This document shows positions 59,422 to 64,000 of a DNA stretch of 64,000 nt, in pieces. The notes under the pieces were generated by a model. It was not told where the DNA came from, did no database searches, and saw nothing but the letters and a program-made list of their open reading frames with translations. Made by a program: the position numbers and the translations under genes. Source of the stretch: Adenanthera pavonina (taxonomy: Eukaryota; Streptophyta; Magnoliopsida; Fabales; Fabaceae); assembly GCA_026686845.1 (NCBI GenBank), contig JAIVEN010000008.1, positions 11,996,501-12,060,500 of the forward strand, given 5' to 3'. The stretch's first letter is position 1, and every line of letters starts with the position of its first letter.

Positions 59422-61714
59422 ATGGTGAGTAATTCATTTAAAGAAATTTTTTGTTACTTTCATTATGGTGGAGAAATTGTTAAGGAATTAAATGGAATGA
59501 TGCATTATGATGGAGGGAGATCAAATAGATGACTAATTAAAGAAGGAATGTCTTTGGAAGAGCTGATAAGAATGATATCATCATTCATAAATTGTGATAT
59601 TAATGAAGCAGATTTGAAGTACACATTAAAGTTTGATGGCACTACATTTTTTAGATCTTGGAGATGATAGGGGTAGAACAACTAATCAAGTTCAATGACA
59701 ACGCTGGTCATGTATACATAATTGGGAAGGGGCACAAAAATATGGAGAGAACAATAGACTTATATCAAGCATAAGTTTTGACACGTACTTAGATTTAATG
59801 ATTATGTTGTTATATTGAGAAGTAATGAATTTGAATTGAATGAAAATGCAAGACAGAGCATATTTCTGGAAATTCACAGTCAGGCTCTCCAAATATCTTT
59901 GAGCTTGATGCTCTACCTTGTGCAATATCAAGTACACCATCAATGCTGTCTCCACTGAATGCAGTAAAATGGAATGATGTGTTGGTAGGATCAGGACAGA
60001 TTTTTCCTTCTGCTGCTGCCTTAAGAAGAGCAATATACAAGTATAACATTGCATATTAGTTTGACTATTCATTTTCAAAGAATTATCATGAAAAAATCAT
60101 TGTGAATTGTACAATAGAAAGATGCAAATGGAAGCTTATAGCTCATTCAATGGGAAAGTTGACATCATTCATGAGAGTGGCTAGATTTCACAATGAGCAC
60201 ATTCATTAAGCCCAAGACAACCTAATAATTTCTCACAAACCAAGCTGCACATTTATAGCATCTATCATTGATGAAGAGCTGAGGTGTAATGTAGACAAAA
60301 CTCCTAACCAAATCATAGCTGACCTATTCAGAGAATATGGATTAATCTCAACTTACAATCAAGCTTGGAGAGCTAAAGAGAGAGCCTTGGAGGAAATACA
60401 TGGTCCTCCAGAGCAGTCATATTATCTAATTCCTTGGTTATGCAATAGATTGACTGAAATAGACCTAAGCACTATAGCAAAATGGGTGACAGGCGATAAC
60501 AACATATTTGTAAGATTGTTCATTGCATATGGGTGTTGTGTGAAGGGATTCTTGCTTAGTGCCAGACGTATACTCTATATGGATGGATGGCACCTCAAAG
60601 GTCCTTACAAAGGAACATTGTTGGCAGCTTCAACATATGATGCGGACAATAACTTGTTTTCGATGGCCTATGCTATAGTTGGGGGGGAAACACTTGATGA
60701 TTGGAAATGGTTTTTTCACAACATTTAAGATATTACTGGTTCTGACACAACTCTAGTTTCTGATAGAAATAATGTCATTATTGGTGCTAGTAGAGAAATT
60801 TTTAGGGGGGAAAGACATGCATACTATTATCGTCATGTCAAAGAGAATTTTAGCTCGGAGGTCAACAAAGTCTGCAAAGGAATAGGAAGGAATGCTAAGG
60901 AGAACGCATTGAAGCTACTTGATGACATTGCCTATGCACGACTTGAATGTGATTTTCAAAGAGCCATAGGAAATTTAAGGACATTCTCTCTAAGCTTAGC
61001 AAGATGGGTTGAAAATGATGGTGATGTTGATAGGTGGGCATTAGCACGATTCCCATTCATGCGTGGGATAATATAACCACTAATATGGCTGAATCATATA
61101 ATTCATGGATACTTGATGAGAGGAGGCACCATGTTTTTTTGTTGATCAATGAGCATAGAGACAAGAGAAATTTGTTGCATGCAGACAAGCAATGAGTAAA
61201 TGGAGAAATGCAGTTGGTCCTGATGTGGAGGAAAAACTACAAGAGAATGTTTTGAGGTTAGAAATTCTGCTAGCTGAGTATTGTGGAGGAAACAAGATAC
61301 TAGTACGAGCTGGTTCTGTGAATTTAGTTGTAAACCTAGTATCATGGGAATGCACATGCAAAGCTTGGCAAATGACCGGATTCCTTGTCCACATGCTTGT
61401 GCAGCTATTAGAAAAGTTCATGGCAGTGTGTATAATTTTGTGCATGAATGCTACCTGCTCTGCTCATAAGAGAAGATTTACAGTGGTGCTATGCGTCCTA
61501 TTGAGACCCACGACATGCCAAACTTGAATGCCTTAACATTTATAGATTATGTGACCCAAACCTTTTTTGCTGCCACCTTTGAATCTCATCCTTCTGGTAA
61601 CCCTGCAAAAATAGAGTTGAATCTCAATTTCAGAACAAGAAGTCTTATCACTGTACTCATTGTCAACAAACTGGTCATAATCAAAAGTCATGCAAAAATC
61701 CAAATCCAAGTTGA
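59422..61714 (+). pseudogene. MULE (mudrA-like) transposase, broken
   Basis: Domains in order: an N-terminal region (YFHYGGEIVKELNG); a Mutator DNA-binding domain at about 59920-60150 (VGSGQIFPSAAALRRAIYKY, CTIERCKWKLIAH); the MULE transposase core at about 60530-60860 (LYMDGWHLKGPYKGTLLAAS, then SDRNNVII); a C-terminal SWIM-type zinc finger near 61350-61400 (WECTCKAWQ, with the second half in another frame); and a zinc knuckle CTHCQQTGHNQKSC ending at 61714. The HxxCxxH motif of the core reads HAYYYRH, so its Cys is lost. Stops (near 59531, 59666, 60058, 60209, 60726, 61195) and later frameshifts make it a pseudogene. The family call is secure. Confidence 0.9.
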
Positions 61715-62009
61715 TCTTGTTCTAATTATGTACTAGATCAACTTGGATTTGGTGGATATCTTTTAGTGGGTGTGTGTATCTATTTTTTTGTATATGCAGC
61801 TAGTATTGGTACTAGGCTATTTTGTGTTGGTGCAAGAATCTTTTTGTATATGTTGTATAGTTCGTATGTGTAGCTGCTACACCACTAAGATTTTTTGGTA
61901 CAGTGGACTCATGAATGAATGAATATGCAAGTGTATTTACAAGCTGAGTCCTATCAATATTAGATATCTAAAATATGCAACTTCAACATTTTATAGTGTC
62001 ATATTCATA

Positions 62010-63352
62010 ATAGTATAAAATCCAGGAGGAGTGGTGTAAAATTATTCATCACTCAGTGCAAACATGAAAATGCAGTTAAAGGTTATCGGTGTAAAATCCT
62101 AAGGAACTAGTATAAAATTATTGACAAAGAAATGAAAAATCACCGAGCAAGGATATAAAAAACTAGAGGTGACACATGAATTTTGAACTTGTGCATGTGG
62201 TTCCTATCAAATCCCTTATGGGTGTAAATTCAAAACCACATAAAATACTGGAGGAAGAGTGAAAAATTACTTACTACTCAGTGTAAAAAACCAAAGGACG
62301 GGTATAAAACGTGGTAAGTGACATGAAGGTTGTCGGTGTAAAATCCTGGAGAACCAGTATAAAATTATTGACAAAGAAGTGAAAAATCACTAAGCAAGGA
62401 TATAAAAAGCTGGAGGTGACACGTGAATTTTGAACTTGTGCATGCGGTTCCTGTCAAATCCTTGATGGATATAAATTCAAAACCACATAAAATACTAGAT
62501 GAAGAGTGAAAAATTACTTGCCAGTCAGTGTAAAAAACCAGAGGATGGGTATAAAACGTGGTAAGTGACATGGAGGTTGTCGGTGTAAAATCCTGGATAA
62601 CCAGTATAAAATTATTAATACCGAAGTAGAAAATCACCGAGCAAGGATATAAAAAACTGGAGGTGACACGTGAATTTTGAACTTGTGCATGCGGTTCCTG
62701 TCAAATCCTTGATGGATATAAATTCAAAACCACATAAAATACTAGATGAAGAGTGAAAAATTACTTGCCAGTCAGTGTAAAAAACCAGAGGATGGGTATA
62801 AAACGTGGTAAGTGACATGGAGGTTGTCGGTGTAAAATCCTGGATAACCAGTATAAAATTATTAATACCGAAGTAGAAAATCACCGAGCAAGGATATAAA
62901 AAACTGGAGGTGACACGTGAATTTTGAACTTGTGCATGTGGGCCCTGTCAAATCCCTGATGGGTGTAAATTCAAAACCATATAAAATACTGGAGGAAGAG
63001 TGAAAAATTACTTGTTAGTCAGTGTTAAAAACCAGAGGATCGGTATTAAATGTGGTAAGTGACATGGAGGTTGTCGGTGTAAAATCCTAGATAACCAGTA
63101 TAAAATTATTGACAGCGAAGTGGAAAATCACTGAGCAAGGATATAAAAAACTGAAGGTGACACGTGAATTTTGAAATTGTGCATGTGGCCCTTGTTAAAT
63201 CCTTGATGGGTGTAAATTCAAAACCATATAAAATACTAGAGGATGAGTGAAAAATTACTTGCCAGTCAGTATAAAAAACCCGAGGATAGGTATAAAATGT
63301 GATAAGTGAGATAAAGGTTGCCTGTGTAAAATCCAAGAGAACCAATATAAAT
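62010..63352. repeat. 247-bp tandem satellite, about 5.5 units
   Basis: The marker GGTGTAAAATCC begins at 62088, 62335, 62582, 62829 and 63076, and its variant TGTGTAAAATCC at 63323, an exact 247-bp period throughout; a partial unit precedes the first. Each unit is itself made of smaller degenerate repeats around GGTATAAAA or GTGTAAAA every 20-50 bp. Units 2 and 3 are almost identical and the outer units more diverged. Minus-strand open frames across units are shadows, since 247 is not a multiple of three. Confidence 0.95.
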
Positions 63353-63447
63353 ACTGACTAAATACTTTACATCATCTGATCATATCGATGAATGTCATTT
63401 TGTATTGTTAACATCATCCACTACAAGTGGTCCTCACAAAATCTTTA

Positions 63448-63561
63448 CATCATCAACTAACATCACTACATAATAAGATTCATTCCCTAACTGTTATGTT
63501 AGAACATCATCAACTAACATCACTACATAATAAGATTCATTCCCTAACTATTGTGTCAGAA
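63448..63561. repeat. 57-bp direct duplication
   Basis: CATCATCAACTAACATCACT begins at 63448 and again at 63505; both copies continue through TAATAAGATTCATTCCCTAA. Two substitutions near the end distinguish them. Confidence 0.9.
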
Positions 63562-63602
63562 CATCTAGCAAAAGTATTGACTCTTATTTCACTGGTATCA
63601 CT

Positions 63603-63867
63603 TTAACCAGATGCTATAAGCTCATTAACTTCATCACGAACCTTATTCTGGGGATGATTGACTAACCACCACACTAAGTCATGACGAAATTTGACATACT
63701 CTTTCTGCACAAGAATAATGAAATTAATATCCAAAGTGAACAAATTAGCAGTCAGTGAGAAATAATAAAACTTACTTACATCTGAGTATGCATTCAAGGT
63801 ATATTTCCCTTTTTTCTTATTACACCACTCTTGTAAACACCTAATGACGTGCAAACCACAATCAAAC
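63603..63867 (-). CDS. Ulp1-like (C48) cysteine protease, C-terminal exons, partial
   Basis: Two minus-strand exons are inferred: 63867-63780, preceded by an AG acceptor and followed by a GTAAGT donor, and 63704-63603, after GTGCAG and ending in TAA. They encode FDCGLHVIRCLQEWC and then KEYVKFRHDLVWWLVNHPQN. The DCGxHV motif is the active-site Cys motif of Ulp1/SENP-type SUMO proteases (Cys codon at 63858-63860). A WSLPQCLNN stretch upstream, near the window edge, could be part of the preceding exon. Ulp1-like genes are frequent passengers in plant MULE and CACTA elements, and the mudrA-like gene 2 kb away fits that origin. Most of the gene lies outside the window, so activity cannot be judged. 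Confidence 0.65.
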
Positions 63868-64000
63868 CTACATACACAACAAATTCACATCCATTCACTT
63901 GCATCCATAAATGAAATGTTAAAATTACATACAAGCTTCCTTACGTGTTTCATTGTTTAGGCATTGAGGTAAACTCCAATTGAAGGTTTGGGGGATTAGG

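Noticed and set aside
62010..63352. CRISPR-like or coding repeat array
   Set aside because: 247-bp units with no repeat-spacer structure in a plant genome, and the period is not a multiple of three, so neither a CRISPR array nor a tandem-repeat protein.
63603..63867. Ulp1 gene as a normal host SUMO protease
   Set aside because: Possible, but transposon surroundings and the adjacent mudrA pseudogene favour a passenger gene; not decidable within the window.

Overview
This is a eudicot plant nuclear window. It is AT-rich, has plant-type introns, and is dominated by plant transposon families: Ty1/copia including a Sirevirus, long TGTAACACC-type LTRs, CACTA, MULE and a Tourist-like MITE. The only intact host gene I can support is a Kunitz-type (STI/miraculin family) protein gene at 56310-56879. 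A broken Kunitz fragment lies at 10857-11228. The window therefore looks like a Kunitz inhibitor locus heavily invaded by transposons. I cannot name the species.

Layout. 1-2185: no gene recognised. 2186-10856: decayed autonomous CACTA element with a TNP2-like transposase (2186-7106) and a second multi-exon transposase-like gene (7677-10066); its 3' end butts directly onto the Kunitz pseudogene. A reverse-oriented solo Sirevirus LTR (2343-3854) sits in the first transposase exon. 11229-18259: intergenic DNA with degenerate and tandem repeats and one probable old LTR. 18260-23927: two LTRs of one long family in inverted orientation, the second carrying a non-autonomous CACTA (22000-23483). 20615-31880: an old tandem duplication of a roughly 0.75 kb block whose copies took different insertions, a solo LTR in one and a 6 kb copia element (24739-30776, minus strand) plus a MITE in the other. 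Each copy serves as an empty-site control for the other.

33497-52949 is a nest. A roughly 2 kb non-autonomous CACTA (TSD ATC) contains a solo LTR (33889-37076, TSD TATTT), itself split by a second CACTA (34548-36004, TSD TTA), and a 14.3 kb Sirevirus (38284-52564, TSD GGTTA). The Sirevirus downstream ORF is split by another solo LTR (46115-48551, TSD TGGAG). Every boundary is supported by a target-site duplication readable in the sequence. The Sirevirus has an initiator-Met-type PBS, gag with zinc knuckles, pol (protease, integrase, RT, RNase H), a post-pol ORF and two polypurine tracts. Stops, frameshifts and lost catalytic residues show it is dead.

52953-56309: duplicated AT-rich intergenic blocks, then the Kunitz promoter with two G-box repeats. 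56310-56879: Kunitz gene. 58385-58570: a second copy of the Kunitz upstream sequence with no gene behind it. 59422-61714: MULE (mudrA-like) transposase pseudogene, followed by a 247-bp satellite (62010-63352) and, on the minus strand at the window edge, the C-terminal exons of a Ulp1-like cysteine protease.

I found no evidence of a wholly new functional system. The least explained signals are the family-specific palindromic motif arrays in the Sirevirus-type LTRs, which recur inverted between pol and the downstream ORF; the CACTA subterminal hairpin arrays; and the exactly 247-bp satellite between a MULE transposase and a Ulp1 gene.
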